From Acidimicrobiaceae bacterium (GTDB lineage Bacteria; Actinomycetota; Acidimicrobiia; Acidimicrobiales; RAAP-2), in contig DAHVAJ010000032.1 in NCBI GenBank assembly GCA_027314705.1, forward strand, positions 1 through 64,000: a stretch of 64,000 nt of DNA. Direction: 5' to 3'. Shown piece after piece: positions 40,489 through 48,984 of this stretch (positions are counted from its first letter, which is position 1; the number at the start of each line of letters is the position of its first letter). The notes under the pieces are model-generated. The model was not told where the DNA came from. It was given only the letters and a program-made list of their open reading frames with translations, and did not search any database. Made by a program: the position numbers and the translations under genes.

Positions 40489-41169
40489 ATGGAGAATCCA
40501 TCTCTGCCCGTGCCGGACGACGTCGCCTCCAGGATCGCCCGGAAGACCCTCGACAAGCGGGTGCCCGACTACACCGGCGAGGTGCGCCGCCTGATCGACG
40601 CGGGACGTGCCGTCATGCGGCGCTGCGGGACCGACTCCCGGCCCCGGGTGGCCGACATCGTGTCCGAGGCAGGGCTGTCCAACGAGGGCTTCTACCGGCA
40701 CTTCGCCTCGAAGGACGCCCTCGTCGCCGCCATCCTCGACGACGGCACCGAGCGGTTGCTGAGCTACCTGGACCACCAGATGGCCAAGGAGCCGACGGCG
40801 GTGGGCAGGGTCCGCCGCTGGGTGGAGGGCATCCTGTCCCAGGCCGTCGACGAGGAGAGCGCCACCACCACCCTCGCCGTCCTGTGGAACGCGGCGAGCC
40901 TGGGTCCGACGGTGACCGTCTCGCACGCCTCGACCAGCGCCCGGCTGGCGACGCTGCTCCGTGATCCGTTCACCGAACTCCGCAGCGACGACCCGGAGCT
41001 CGACGCCGAGCTGGTCGCCCACGCCGTGGTCGGCAGGCTCCACGACCTCCTGTGGGGACGACGCAGGCCGACCCGGGCGGAGACCGACCGACTGGTCAGG
41101 TTCTGCCTGGCGGCCTGCACCGGCGCCGGCGCCGCCGACGGTGGGCGCGGGCGGAGCGGCGGCGGCTAG
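40489..41169 (+). CDS. TetR-family transcriptional regulator
   Basis: 226 residues. Helix-turn-helix RVADIVSEAGLSNEGFYRHFASKDALVAAIL, preceded by a 40-residue N-terminal extension (LDKRVPDYTGEVRRLID). The C-terminal ligand domain is helical and non-specific. It diverges from the acyl-CoA dehydrogenase/phosphotransferase operon across a 19-bp palindrome and probably represses both. The absence of a ribosome site plus TAACAT just upstream suggests a leaderless message. It is convergent with another TetR gene and shares CTAG with its stop. Confidence 0.94.
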   Translation: MENPSLPVPDDVASRIARKTLDKRVPDYTGEVRRLIDAGRAVMRRCGTDSRPRVADIVSEAGLSNEGFYRHFASKDALVAAILDDGTERLLSYLDHQMAKEPTAVGRVRRWVEGILSQAVDEESATTTLAVLWNAASLGPTVTVSHASTSARLATLLRDPFTELRSDDPELDAELVAHAVVGRLHDLLWGRRRPTRAETDRLVRFCLAACTGAGAADGGRGRSGGG

Positions 41170-41906
41170 CGGGTCACGGGGCCCGGACGCGGCACGCCGG
41201 TGCCCACGCCGTGGAGGATGAACTCCCAGAGCTCCTCGGCCGGATCGGGGTCCACCGTGCGGACCGACGTCCCGCCGATCGTGGTCGAGAACGTATTGAA
41301 CATGATCACTTCGAGCACCATGCCGGCGATCGGGCTGTGGCGGAGCCCGGAGCGGATGCAGCCCGCCCGCTCGGCGTCCTCGAGCACCTCGCCGAACAGC
41401 GTGACCAGCGGATCGAAGGCCAGGGCCGCCTCGGTGGGATGACTGGTGAGCAGCTGCTGGGCGAAGTCCACCATCACCCACGCCGTGGCGAGCGGCTCCA
41501 CCGGTTCCCCGGGCAGTGGTGGACGGCACAGCTTGTAGTACTCGATCACGAACCGGTGGATCCGCTCCAGGGGATCGTCCTCACCGGCGATCCGCTCGCG
41601 GAGGTGGTCCGCCGTCGAACGCACGGACTCCTCGAAGAGGGCGAGCAGCAATTCGTGCTTGCCGCCGAAGTACTGGTAGAAGAGGCGCAGGGACTGACCG
41701 GAGCGTTCGACCACCTCGTGCACCGTGAAGTCCCGACCCGATTCGCCCTCGTTCATCAACTCGAGCGCGGCGTCGAGGAATCGCTGCAGGCGGCTCTCGG
41801 CCCGGGCCCTGGCCGTGAACAGCGACCGGGCCACGGCCTGCTCACGCCGACTCAGGGCCGGCTCCTCCGCCACGGCCTCGTCGACCTCGAGTTCACGTTC
41901 CGACAT
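41166..41906 (-). CDS. TetR-family transcriptional regulator
   Basis: 246 residues from ATG 41906; the long N-terminal extension in the track is not coding. HTH FTVHEVVERSGQSLRLFYQYFGGKHELLLALF, with a 45-residue acidic/Arg-rich leader. The reverse strand reads TACACT, six bases, then ATG, so a leaderless transcript is likely. The nearest possible targets are its own promoter and the minus-strand operon at 42017-46497, whose last gene ends 110 bp upstream. It is unrelated in detail to the neighbouring TetR. Confidence 0.93.
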   Translation of the reverse strand: MSERELEVDEAVAEEPALSRREQAVARSLFTARARAESRLQRFLDAALELMNEGESGRDFTVHEVVERSGQSLRLFYQYFGGKHELLLALFEESVRSTADHLRERIAGEDDPLERIHRFVIEYYKLCRPPLPGEPVEPLATAWVMVDFAQQLLTSHPTEAALAFDPLVTLFGEVLEDAERAGCIRSGLRHSPIAGMVLEVIMFNTFSTTIGGTSVRTVDPDPAEELWEFILHGVGTGVPRPGPVTR

Positions 41907-42016
41907 CCCCCGCAGTGTAGTGGAGATGGCAGAAACGCCAGTATCCCAGGAGGCGAAGCGGGGCTGTCCCGTCCGGTGACGCCCTGGGCCCGACGCGAGA
42001 ACCCGGTTCTGGGCCC

Positions 42017-42802
42017 CTAGCGCTCCTCGCGCCGGGCCAGGAGGCGGTCGAGGTTGGCCCGAAGCTCGGGCGACGTGAACGACCGGTCCTCGGCGGCCAG
42101 GGCGAAGTCCAAGGTGGCGACCACGGCCCGTTCGAGGTGGAGGTTGAGGATGCGCCTGGTGTCCTCCACCGCCCGGCGGGGGAGCCCGGCGATCCGGTGG
42201 GCGCAGGCCAGGGCCTGCTCGACGACCACGTCGTCGGCGCACACGTGGTTGACCAACCCGATCTGCGCGGCCCGCTCGGCCGGGATGCGTTCACCGGTCA
42301 GGGCGTACTCCTTGGCCAGCTGGAGGCTGGTCAGCAGGGGCCAGGTCACCGGGCCCCCGTCGGCCGCCACCAGACCGATCATGACGTGCGGGTCGGCCAG
42401 GTGGGCGCTCTCGGCCATGTAGACGATGTCCGACAGGGCGACCAGGCTGCAGCCCAACCCCACCGCGGGCCCGTTGACGGCGGCCACGATCGGTGCCCGG
42501 CACGCCACCATGCCGGTCACGATCTGCCTGCCGTGGACGAGGGTCTCCTGCCGGAGTGCCTCGTCCTTGGCCAGCTCGTCGAGGTAGGTGAAGTCACCGC
42601 CAGCCGAGAACGCCCGGCCGTTGCCGGTGAGCACCACCGCCCGGACGTCGCCGTCGGCGTCGAGCTGGGGGAACAGCTCGGCCAGCCCCTTGTGGAGCCC
42701 GCGGTTGGTGGCGTTGAGGTGGTCGGGCCGGTTCATCCGGACGATCCGGACCGGGCCGTCGTCCTCGACCTGGAGCTCGTCGGTCAACTGGTAGGCGCTC
42801 AC
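42017..42802 (-). CDS. Enoyl-CoA hydratase/isomerase family protein, variant active site
   Basis: 261 residues. GNGRAFSAGGDFTYLDEL and NGPAVGLGCSLVALSDIVYMAESAHLADPHVMIGLVAADGG. The position of the catalytic Glu in typical hydratases (PE..LG) reads PHVMIGL, so one acid is His here; a subgroup with DPHV-type sequence exists and may be isomerases or hydrolases. GTG at 42802 overlaps the upstream stop (GTGA). Last gene in the ligase/dehydrogenase-pair operon. Confidence 0.9.
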   Translation of the reverse strand: MSAYQLTDELQVEDDGPVRIVRMNRPDHLNATNRGLHKGLAELFPQLDADGDVRAVVLTGNGRAFSAGGDFTYLDELAKDEALRQETLVHGRQIVTGMVACRAPIVAAVNGPAVGLGCSLVALSDIVYMAESAHLADPHVMIGLVAADGGPVTWPLLTSLQLAKEYALTGERIPAERAAQIGLVNHVCADDVVVEQALACAHRIAGLPRRAVEDTRRILNLHLERAVVATLDFALAAEDRSFTSPELRANLDRLLARREER

Positions 42803-43929
42803 GAGGCGGGGAGGTGCAGGATCCGGCCGGCGACCAGGTTCCGCTGGATCTGCGAGGTCCCGCCCATGACGCTCTGGGACCGGCTGTAGAGGTACACCTT
42901 CATCAGGGTGTCGTCGGACCCGGTGGCTCGGGCGCCGCCGATCGAGAGCGCGGCATGGCCGACCGCCTGTTCGGTCCACGTCATGAGCAACTTGTCCACC
43001 GATCCCTCGGGGCCGTGCACGATTCCGTCGAGACGGTCCGAGAGCCGGCGACAGACGTGCATCCGCAACATCTCCGATTCGACGATAGCCCAGGTCAGGT
43101 CGCGGACCTCCTCGCCGCCGTAGCGGCCGGGGTCGGCCTTCACCAGGGCGACCAGGTCCTTCACCTGCTTGGCGTAGCGACCGGCGAAGCCCAGCTCGTG
43201 CGGCTCCCGCTCGTGGCTGACGATGGTCATGGCCAGTGGCCACCCTTCCCCGGGCCGTCCGATCATGTTGACGTCCGGGACGCGTGCGCCGTCGAGGAGC
43301 ACCTCGCCGAACTCCTTGGTGATCCCGTTGATCATGGGCAGCGGTCGCTGTTCGACGCCGGGCTGGCGCATGGGGAGGGCGAAGGCGGAGATCCCCCGGT
43401 GCCGGGCGACGTCGTGGTCGGTCCTGGCCAGGACCAGGCACCAGTCGGCGTCGTCGGAGTAGCTGGTCCACACCTTGTGGCCGGTGAGGACGTACTCGTC
43501 GCCGTCCCGGTCGGCCCGGGTCCGCAGCGACGCCAGGTCGGAACCGGCGTCGGGCTCGCTGAAGCCCTGGCACCAGCGGTCCCGGCCGTTCACGATCCCG
43601 GGGAGGAAACGGGCCTGCACCTCGCCGTTGCCGTGCTCGAGGATCCCCTCCACCAGGTAGCCCAGGCTCGGCCGGGCCGGTGCCCCGGCGGCGGCGAGCT
43701 CCTCGTCGACGATGACGTCGTAGACGCTCGGCAGGTCCTGACCGCCGATCGCGGTCGGCCAGGTCACGCCGAAGAACCCGCCGTCGTAGAGCGACTGGTG
43801 CCACGCCGCCTGGCCGGCCCAGTACTCGTCGTCGGTCGACGAGGTCGGCAGTCCGGGGTTGTGCACCTCGAGCCAGGCCCGCAGGCGGAGGCGGAATTCG
43901 GCCTCGGCGGGAGCGTCACCGAAGTCCAC
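42799..43929 (-). CDS. Acyl-CoA dehydrogenase, large-type subunit
   Basis: 376 residues from the GTG at 43929 (VDFGDAPAEAEFRLRLRAWL), which has GGAGG five bases upstream. [52 protein letters not shown] and C-terminal QSVMGGTSQIQRNLV. The MCAD-type Glu is again Gly (MGGT). It overlaps the end of the small subunit by 14 bp. An alternative GTG lies two codons upstream. Part of a CoA ligase-small-large-hydratase operon. Confidence 0.92.
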   Translation of the reverse strand: MDFGDAPAEAEFRLRLRAWLEVHNPGLPTSSTDDEYWAGQAAWHQSLYDGGFFGVTWPTAIGGQDLPSVYDVIVDEELAAAGAPARPSLGYLVEGILEHGNGEVQARFLPGIVNGRDRWCQGFSEPDAGSDLASLRTRADRDGDEYVLTGHKVWTSYSDDADWCLVLARTDHDVARHRGISAFALPMRQPGVEQRPLPMINGITKEFGEVLLDGARVPDVNMIGRPGEGWPLAMTIVSHEREPHELGFAGRYAKQVKDLVALVKADPGRYGGEEVRDLTWAIVESEMLRMHVCRRLSDRLDGIVHGPEGSVDKLLMTWTEQAVGHAALSIGGARATGSDDTLMKVYLYSRSQSVMGGTSQIQRNLVAGRILHLPAS

Positions 43930-44962
43930 CGCCACCTCCGATCCCGTGGTGGGCGGCCACCCGGTCCAGGCTGGCTCCCACCCCGCCGAGCACGGCGGTG
44001 GAGAGCAGGGCCCGTCGCAGGTAGACGTGGGCGAGGCACTCCCAGGTATTGCCCGCGCCCCCGTGGACCTGGATGGCGGTCTCGCACGCCGTCCGCGCCG
44101 CACGGGCGCAGTAGGCCTTGGCCGCGGCTGCGGCAGCAAGGGCGTCGCCGGGCGCCAGTGCGTCGACCGCCCAGGCGGCGTGGCGGGCCGCGCTCCGCGA
44201 GCCCTCGGTCAGGACGTGGGCGTCGGCCAGGAGGTGCTGCACGGCCTGGAACGAGCCGATGGGCCGGCCGAATTGACGACGGATCGAGGCGTACCCGACG
44301 GCGAGGTCGACGCTCCCGCGCATCGTGCCCACGAGGTCGGCGCAGTCGAGGGCCAGTCCGAGCGCGGTCCACGCGGCCAGGTCGTCACCGGTGAGGGGGC
44401 GGCAGCCCGGACCCTCCACCCGCGTGGCGGTGGACGCCGGGTCGGCGGCGGCCCCGGGCCGGGTCAGGTCGGTGCCGACGCCGACCGGCCCCAGAGCGAC
44501 CGTGCCCAGTGCATGGCCCGCCTCGTCGGGCAGGAGCACCAGTGCGGCGGTCGCCCCCCGGGCGTCGACGGCCACGGCGTCGGAGGGCACCGCTCGGGCG
44601 TCGACCGCGGCCGCCGCGGCGAGCGAGCTGGCCAAGGCGACGGTCTCGGGGGCACCGGCCGGCGGCGCCCCGGCCAGCCGGCGCAGCTCGGCTGCCAACG
44701 TCGGTCCGAGGAACGGGACGTCGGCCAGCCCGCGACCGAGCTCCTCGGCGACCACCGCCGCCTCGACCGCGGAGGCGAGGGGTGTCCGTCCGTCCGGGGG
44801 GACCCGGAGTTCGCGCCAGCCCGAGGCGGCCACGGCCGCGTCGAGCCTGCCCGCCCGCTCGACGTCGCCGAGGCCCCGCACGGTGCCCGGGCCCAGCCGG
44901 TCGACGACCTGGGCGGCCGAGTCGCGGAGCGCCTGCTGCTCCGTCGTGAGTCGGACGTCCAT
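43916..44962 (-). CDS. Acyl-CoA dehydrogenase, small-type partner subunit
   Basis: 348 residues. N-terminal MDVRLTTEQQALRDSAAQV, an Ala-rich middle region (PETVALASSLAAAAAV) and a conserved C-terminal domain with YASIRRQFGRPIGSFQAVQHLLAD and CETAIQVHGGAGNTWE. It begins within the stop of the CoA ligase (TGATG) and overlaps the large subunit, so it is the obvious partner of that protein. The track ORF to 46237 is a read-through of the ligase region. Confidence 0.9.
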   Translation of the reverse strand: MDVRLTTEQQALRDSAAQVVDRLGPGTVRGLGDVERAGRLDAAVAASGWRELRVPPDGRTPLASAVEAAVVAEELGRGLADVPFLGPTLAAELRRLAGAPPAGAPETVALASSLAAAAAVDARAVPSDAVAVDARGATAALVLLPDEAGHALGTVALGPVGVGTDLTRPGAAADPASTATRVEGPGCRPLTGDDLAAWTALGLALDCADLVGTMRGSVDLAVGYASIRRQFGRPIGSFQAVQHLLADAHVLTEGSRSAARHAAWAVDALAPGDALAAAAAAKAYCARAARTACETAIQVHGGAGNTWECLAHVYLRRALLSTAVLGGVGASLDRVAAHHGIGGGGGLR

Positions 44963-46497
44963 CAGGTGTCGGCGCCCGACGCCAACAGGACCGGGGTCCA
45001 CTCGTCCCGGAGCATCCGGCGAAGCACCTTCCCCGAGGGCAACCGGGGGATGGTGTCGACGACGACGACGTGACGCACCTGCTTGTACGTGGCCAGTGAT
45101 CCGGCCACCAGCTCCTGGATCTCGCCGGCCGCGGCGGGCCGTGCCGGGTCGAGCTGCACCGCGACGACCGGCACCTCGCCCGCCCGCTCGTCGACGAGCC
45201 CGAAGACGGCGCAGTCGAGCACCGACGGGTGGCTGCGCACGACCTCTTCGACCTCGGCCGGCGCCACCTGGAACCCGTTGACCTTGATCATCTCCTTGGA
45301 GCGATCGGTCAGGTGGACCCACCCCTCGGGCTCCAGCCAACCGACGTCGCCCGTCCGGTACCACCCCTCGGAAAAGGCGCCGACCGTCTCCTCCTCGGGG
45401 AGGTACCCGGCCATCACCGACGGGCTCCGGACCTGGATCTCGCCGATCCCGCCCGGGGGGAGCACCGTACCGGTGTCGAGATCGGCGACGCGCAGCGAGA
45501 CCCCCCCGGGGGGCAGGCCGGCCGAGTCGAGCCGCCAGGACCCCGGGTCGTCGACGGGGTTGCAGGTGATGACCGGCAGTTCGCTGGCCCCGTACGCGGG
45601 CAGCCACCGGACTCCCGTCCGCTCGGTGACCAGCCGGGCCACGCGTTCGCTGACCGGCGTGGCCGCCCAGATGATGTAGCGCAGCGACGAGAGGTCGTAC
45701 CGCTCGATGTCGGGGTGGTTGGCCATGGCCAGCGCGATCGGCGCCACGGCCATCTCGAGGGTCATCCGCTCGGACTCGATGCGGCCCAGCACCTCGTCGA
45801 GGTCGAACCGCGGATGCAGACGCACGCAGGCGCCGGCCGACGCCGCAGCCAGCAGGTTGAGCAGGCCGAGGATGTGGGAGGGCGGCGTGGCCACCTGGAA
45901 CCGGTCGTCCGGGCCGAGGCCCAGGGCGGCACACCAGTCCACCGTGGCGCAGCCCATCGACCGGTGCGTGTGGCGGACGGCCTTGGGCAGTCCGGTCGTA
46001 CCCGAGCTGAAGACCAGCACCGCCTCGTCCAGCCCGCTCGCCCCGGCGCCCGGCGTCCCGGCGCCCGGTGTCGCGTCGTCGGGGGCGCCCGCCGCTCCGA
46101 CCGCCCCGGGGTGGTCGAGGTCGGTGAGCCGGCCCCCGCCCATCAGGCCGGCCAGCAGCTCGACGGCGGGCCCGTCGGCCACGGCGTGGACGGGCCCGGT
46201 CAGCTCCAGGGCGTGCCGGGTCTCGACCGCCTTCCACGCCGGGCTGAGGAGCACGCCGGCCCCGCCGATCTTGGAGATGCCGTGGATCGCCACCACGAAC
46301 TCCGGTCGGTTCGACGTCATCAGGGCCACCCGGTCCCCGGAGCGGACGCCGCGGGCGAGGAGGTGCCGTCCGAAGGCGGTGCTGGCGTCGTCCAGGTCGC
46401 GGAAGGACCAGCGCTCGTCACCGGCCAGCACGGCGTCACGGTCACCGAACTGCGCCGCGGCCTGCTCCAGGGCGTGGTGCATCAGGGAGGCAGACAT
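44962..46497 (-). CDS. Adenylate-forming acyl-CoA ligase
   Basis: 511 residues. P-loop VFSSGTTGLPKAVRHTHRS, YGASELPVITCN, WYRTGDVGWLEPEGW, hinge DRSKEMIKVNGFQVAPAEVE and terminal Lys in LPSGKVLRRML. It resembles 4-coumarate/long-chain fatty acid CoA ligases. It opens a four-gene operon with a dehydrogenase pair and hydratase: activation, dehydrogenation and hydration of one substrate. No strong ribosome site precedes the ATG; the 63-bp divergent gap holds AAATATTC, which may be part of its promoter. Confidence 0.94.
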   Translation of the reverse strand: MSASLMHHALEQAAAQFGDRDAVLAGDERWSFRDLDDASTAFGRHLLARGVRSGDRVALMTSNRPEFVVAIHGISKIGGAGVLLSPAWKAVETRHALELTGPVHAVADGPAVELLAGLMGGGRLTDLDHPGAVGAAGAPDDATPGAGTPGAGASGLDEAVLVFSSGTTGLPKAVRHTHRSMGCATVDWCAALGLGPDDRFQVATPPSHILGLLNLLAAASAGACVRLHPRFDLDEVLGRIESERMTLEMAVAPIALAMANHPDIERYDLSSLRYIIWAATPVSERVARLVTERTGVRWLPAYGASELPVITCNPVDDPGSWRLDSAGLPPGGVSLRVADLDTGTVLPPGGIGEIQVRSPSVMAGYLPEEETVGAFSEGWYRTGDVGWLEPEGWVHLTDRSKEMIKVNGFQVAPAEVEEVVRSHPSVLDCAVFGLVDERAGEVPVVAVQLDPARPAAAGEIQELVAGSLATYKQVRHVVVVDTIPRLPSGKVLRRMLRDEWTPVLLASGADT

Positions 46498-46523
46498 CGG
46501 AAATATTCTTCTCTTTCATGAGA

Positions 46524-46560
46524 TCGACGTCAACATCGGAGGGATGTATCGTTCTCAGCG
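46524..46560 (+). promoter_or_regulatory. Promoter candidate of the single acyl-CoA dehydrogenase gene
   Basis: TCGACG and TATCGT (46547-46552) are spaced by 17 bases; the -10 lies 8 bases before the ATG, so the message would be almost leaderless. The sequence TATCGTTCTCAGCG contains the TTCTCA element and closely matches TACCGTTTCTCAGCG at 51838. Confidence 0.45.
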
Positions 46561-47751
46561 ATGGCTCCCGAGGTCTCCCGCCCCACCGCCACGACCTCGA
46601 CCGACCCCGACGTCCGGCGCGACATCGTCGACACCGTCCGTCGGTTCGTCGCCAACGAGGTCGCCCCGGTGGCGACCGCCCTCGAGCACGAAGACACCTA
46701 TCCAGCGGACATCGTCGCCCAGATGCGCGGGCTCGGCCTGTTCGGCGTGACCATCCCCGAGGAGTACGGCGGCCTCGGCCTGGACCTGCTCACCTACATC
46801 GGCGTCATCGAGGAACTGGCCTTCGGTTGGATGAGCCTGACCGGCGTCGTCAACACCCACACCATGGCTGCCACGCTGATCATGACGCACGGGAGCGACG
46901 ACCAGAAGCGGCGCTGGCTGCCGACCATGGCGACCGGCACGCGCCGCGGTGCGCTCTCCTTGTCGGAGCCCGACGCCGGCAGCGACACCCGAAACATCTC
47001 CTGCACCGCCGTGCGCGACGGGGACGAGTACGTCGTCAACGGCACCAAGGCGTGGGTCACCAACGGCGAGCGGGCCGGCATCGTCGCCCTGGCCGCCCGG
47101 ACCGAGGAGGGGATCTCCGCGTTCATTGTGGAGAAGGAGCCCGGTCCGCACTTCGAGGGCATCTCGACGGGCAAGCACGTGGGCAAGCTGGGCTACCGGG
47201 GCGTCGAGACCGTCGAGACCGTCGAGATGTCGTACACCGACCACCGGCTCCCGGCCGCCAACCTCATCGGCGAGGCCGGCCGCGGCCTGCCCCTGATCCT
47301 CGGTGTGCTCGAGGTCGGCCGCATCAACATCGCGGCACGGGCCGTCGGTGTGGCCCGGGCCGCCTTCGAGGCCGCCCTCGCCTACGCCCGGCAGCGGGAG
47401 ACGTTCGGCCGGCCGATCGGCGAGCACCAGGCCATCCAACTCAAGCTCGCCGACATGGCCACCCACCTCGAAGCGGCCCGCCTCCTCACCAGGAACGCCG
47501 CCGAGCGAAAGGCCGCCGGGCTCCGCTGCGACGTCGAGGCCGGCATGGCCAAGCTCTTCGCCAGCGAGACGGCGCTCGAGCTGGCCACCGAGTCGATGCG
47601 GATCCACGGAGGCATCGGCTACACGGTCGACCTTCCCGTCGAGCGCTACTACCGGGACGCGCCGTTGATGGTGATCGGCGAGGGTACGAACGAGATCCAG
47701 CGCCTGGTCATCGCCCGGGGCCTCCTGGCCCGGGGCCGGGACACCGACTGA
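46561..47751 (+). CDS. Acyl-CoA dehydrogenase with canonical catalytic Glu
   Basis: 396 residues, full-length and unpaired. [55 protein letters not shown] and C-terminal [18 protein letters not shown]. It is the only acyl-CoA dehydrogenase here with Glu in the MCAD position (GEGTNE), so a simple fatty acyl-CoA such as a shortened chain is plausible. It diverges from the ligase operon by 63 bp. No ribosome site precedes the ATG, which fits the near-leaderless promoter. Confidence 0.95.
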   Translation: MAPEVSRPTATTSTDPDVRRDIVDTVRRFVANEVAPVATALEHEDTYPADIVAQMRGLGLFGVTIPEEYGGLGLDLLTYIGVIEELAFGWMSLTGVVNTHTMAATLIMTHGSDDQKRRWLPTMATGTRRGALSLSEPDAGSDTRNISCTAVRDGDEYVVNGTKAWVTNGERAGIVALAARTEEGISAFIVEKEPGPHFEGISTGKHVGKLGYRGVETVETVEMSYTDHRLPAANLIGEAGRGLPLILGVLEVGRINIAARAVGVARAAFEAALAYARQRETFGRPIGEHQAIQLKLADMATHLEAARLLTRNAAERKAAGLRCDVEAGMAKLFASETALELATESMRIHGGIGYTVDLPVERYYRDAPLMVIGEGTNEIQRLVIARGLLARGRDTD

Positions 47752-47768
47752 CCGGTCGGACGATGGTG

Positions 47769-47782
47769 CCGCCCGCGGGCGG
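47769..47782. terminator. 14-bp GC palindrome between convergent genes
   Basis: CCGCCCGCGGGCGG is a perfect palindrome in the 39-bp gap between the dehydrogenase and CoA transferase stops. It would work on either strand; no U-tract. Confidence 0.45.
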
Positions 47783-47790
47783 GCCACCGG

Positions 47791-48984
47791 TCAGTCCCGG
47801 GAGCGGCGGTGGCGTTCGGCCAGCGCGGCGAGGACCTCGTCGGTGTCCTCCCCCAGGTCGGGCACGCTCACCGAACGCCGCCGGGCCACTCCCGAGAAGG
47901 TCACCGGCCCGTTCACCGACCGCACGGCACCGCCGTCCACCTCGACGAAGCCGTCGTTGGCCAGGAGCTGCGGATCCTCGACGGCCTCCGCCGGCGTCTG
48001 GGCCGGCGCCCACCAGACGCCTTCGTGGTCGAAACGCGCCGCCCACTCGGCGAGCGGCCGCTCGCCGATGATCCCGTCGAGGAGGGCGATGAACTCGGTC
48101 CGGTTCCGACGGATGGCCGACGCGCTGGAGAAGCGCTCGTCCTCCATGAGGTCGGCCCGGCCGAGGGCCCGGGCCACGGCACCGATGTGCCGGTCGGCCT
48201 CGAGGCCGGTCAGGAAGAACCACCGCCCGTCGGCGGCCCGGTAGGCGTTCATCAGGGGCGACTGGTTGTGGTGGCGGGACTCGGCCGGGGACACCTTGCC
48301 GAACAGCATCTGGAGCCCCAGGTCCCAGCCGAGCACGTAGGCACCGGTGCGCAGGAGCGAGACCTCGACCACCCGGCCCACCCCGGTCTGACGCTGCTCG
48401 AGCACCGCGGCGAGGATCCCCGACAGTGCGGCCAGGCCGGTGATGTGGTCGCCGATGCCGCCTCGGGCGTTCAACGGGTTCCCGTCCTCGTCGGCCATCT
48501 GGCGCGACAGCCCCGATCGGGCCCAGAACGCGCCGATGTCGTAGGTCGGGCGGTTCCGGTCCTCGCCGCAGAGGCCGTAGCCGCTGATGCTGCAGTACAC
48601 GAGGCGCGGGTGCCGGGCGACCGTCGCCTCGGCCTCGAGGTCGAGCTTGTCGAGGGCGTCGGGCCGGAGGTTGCTCACGAACACGTCCGCCGTGTCGAGG
48701 AGCTCCTCGAGGTGCTGGCGCCCGGCCGGATCGCGAAGGTCGAGGACGATGCTCCGCTTGCCCCGGTTGTCGAGTGCGAACGCCGGATTGGGGAGCTCGC
48801 TCCCGATGCCGAGCGATCCGAACACGTTGCGCATCGGATCGCCCGACGGAGACTCGACCTTGATGACCTCGGCGCCCCAGTCGGCGAGCAGGGCCGCGGC
48901 CGAAGGGGCGGCCACCCACACCCCGAGCTCGACGACCCGCAGGCCGGCCAGTGCGGACAGCCCGTGAGGGCCGGGACCGCTCAT
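47791..48984 (-). CDS. Class III (CaiB/BaiF) CoA transferase
   Basis: 397 residues. LADWGAEVIKVESPSGDPMRN, NRGKRSIVLDLRD, PTYDIGAFWARSGLS and GGIGDHITGLAALSG with the likely acyl-carrying Asp. Its ATG overlaps the CoA ligase stop (ATGA); the 47 upstream residues in the track are non-coding. It is third in an operon with an amidohydrolase and a FadD3-like ligase, so it may recycle CoA from a product to a new acid substrate or racemise a 2-methylacyl-CoA. Confidence 0.93.
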   Translation of the reverse strand: MSGPGPHGLSALAGLRVVELGVWVAAPSAAALLADWGAEVIKVESPSGDPMRNVFGSLGIGSELPNPAFALDNRGKRSIVLDLRDPAGRQHLEELLDTADVFVSNLRPDALDKLDLEAEATVARHPRLVYCSISGYGLCGEDRNRPTYDIGAFWARSGLSRQMADEDGNPLNARGGIGDHITGLAALSGILAAVLEQRQTGVGRVVEVSLLRTGAYVLGWDLGLQMLFGKVSPAESRHHNQSPLMNAYRAADGRWFFLTGLEADRHIGAVARALGRADLMEDERFSSASAIRRNRTEFIALLDGIIGERPLAEWAARFDHEGVWWAPAQTPAEAVEDPQLLANDGFVEVDGGAVRSVNGPVTFSGVARRRSVSVPDLGEDTDEVLAALAERHRRSRD

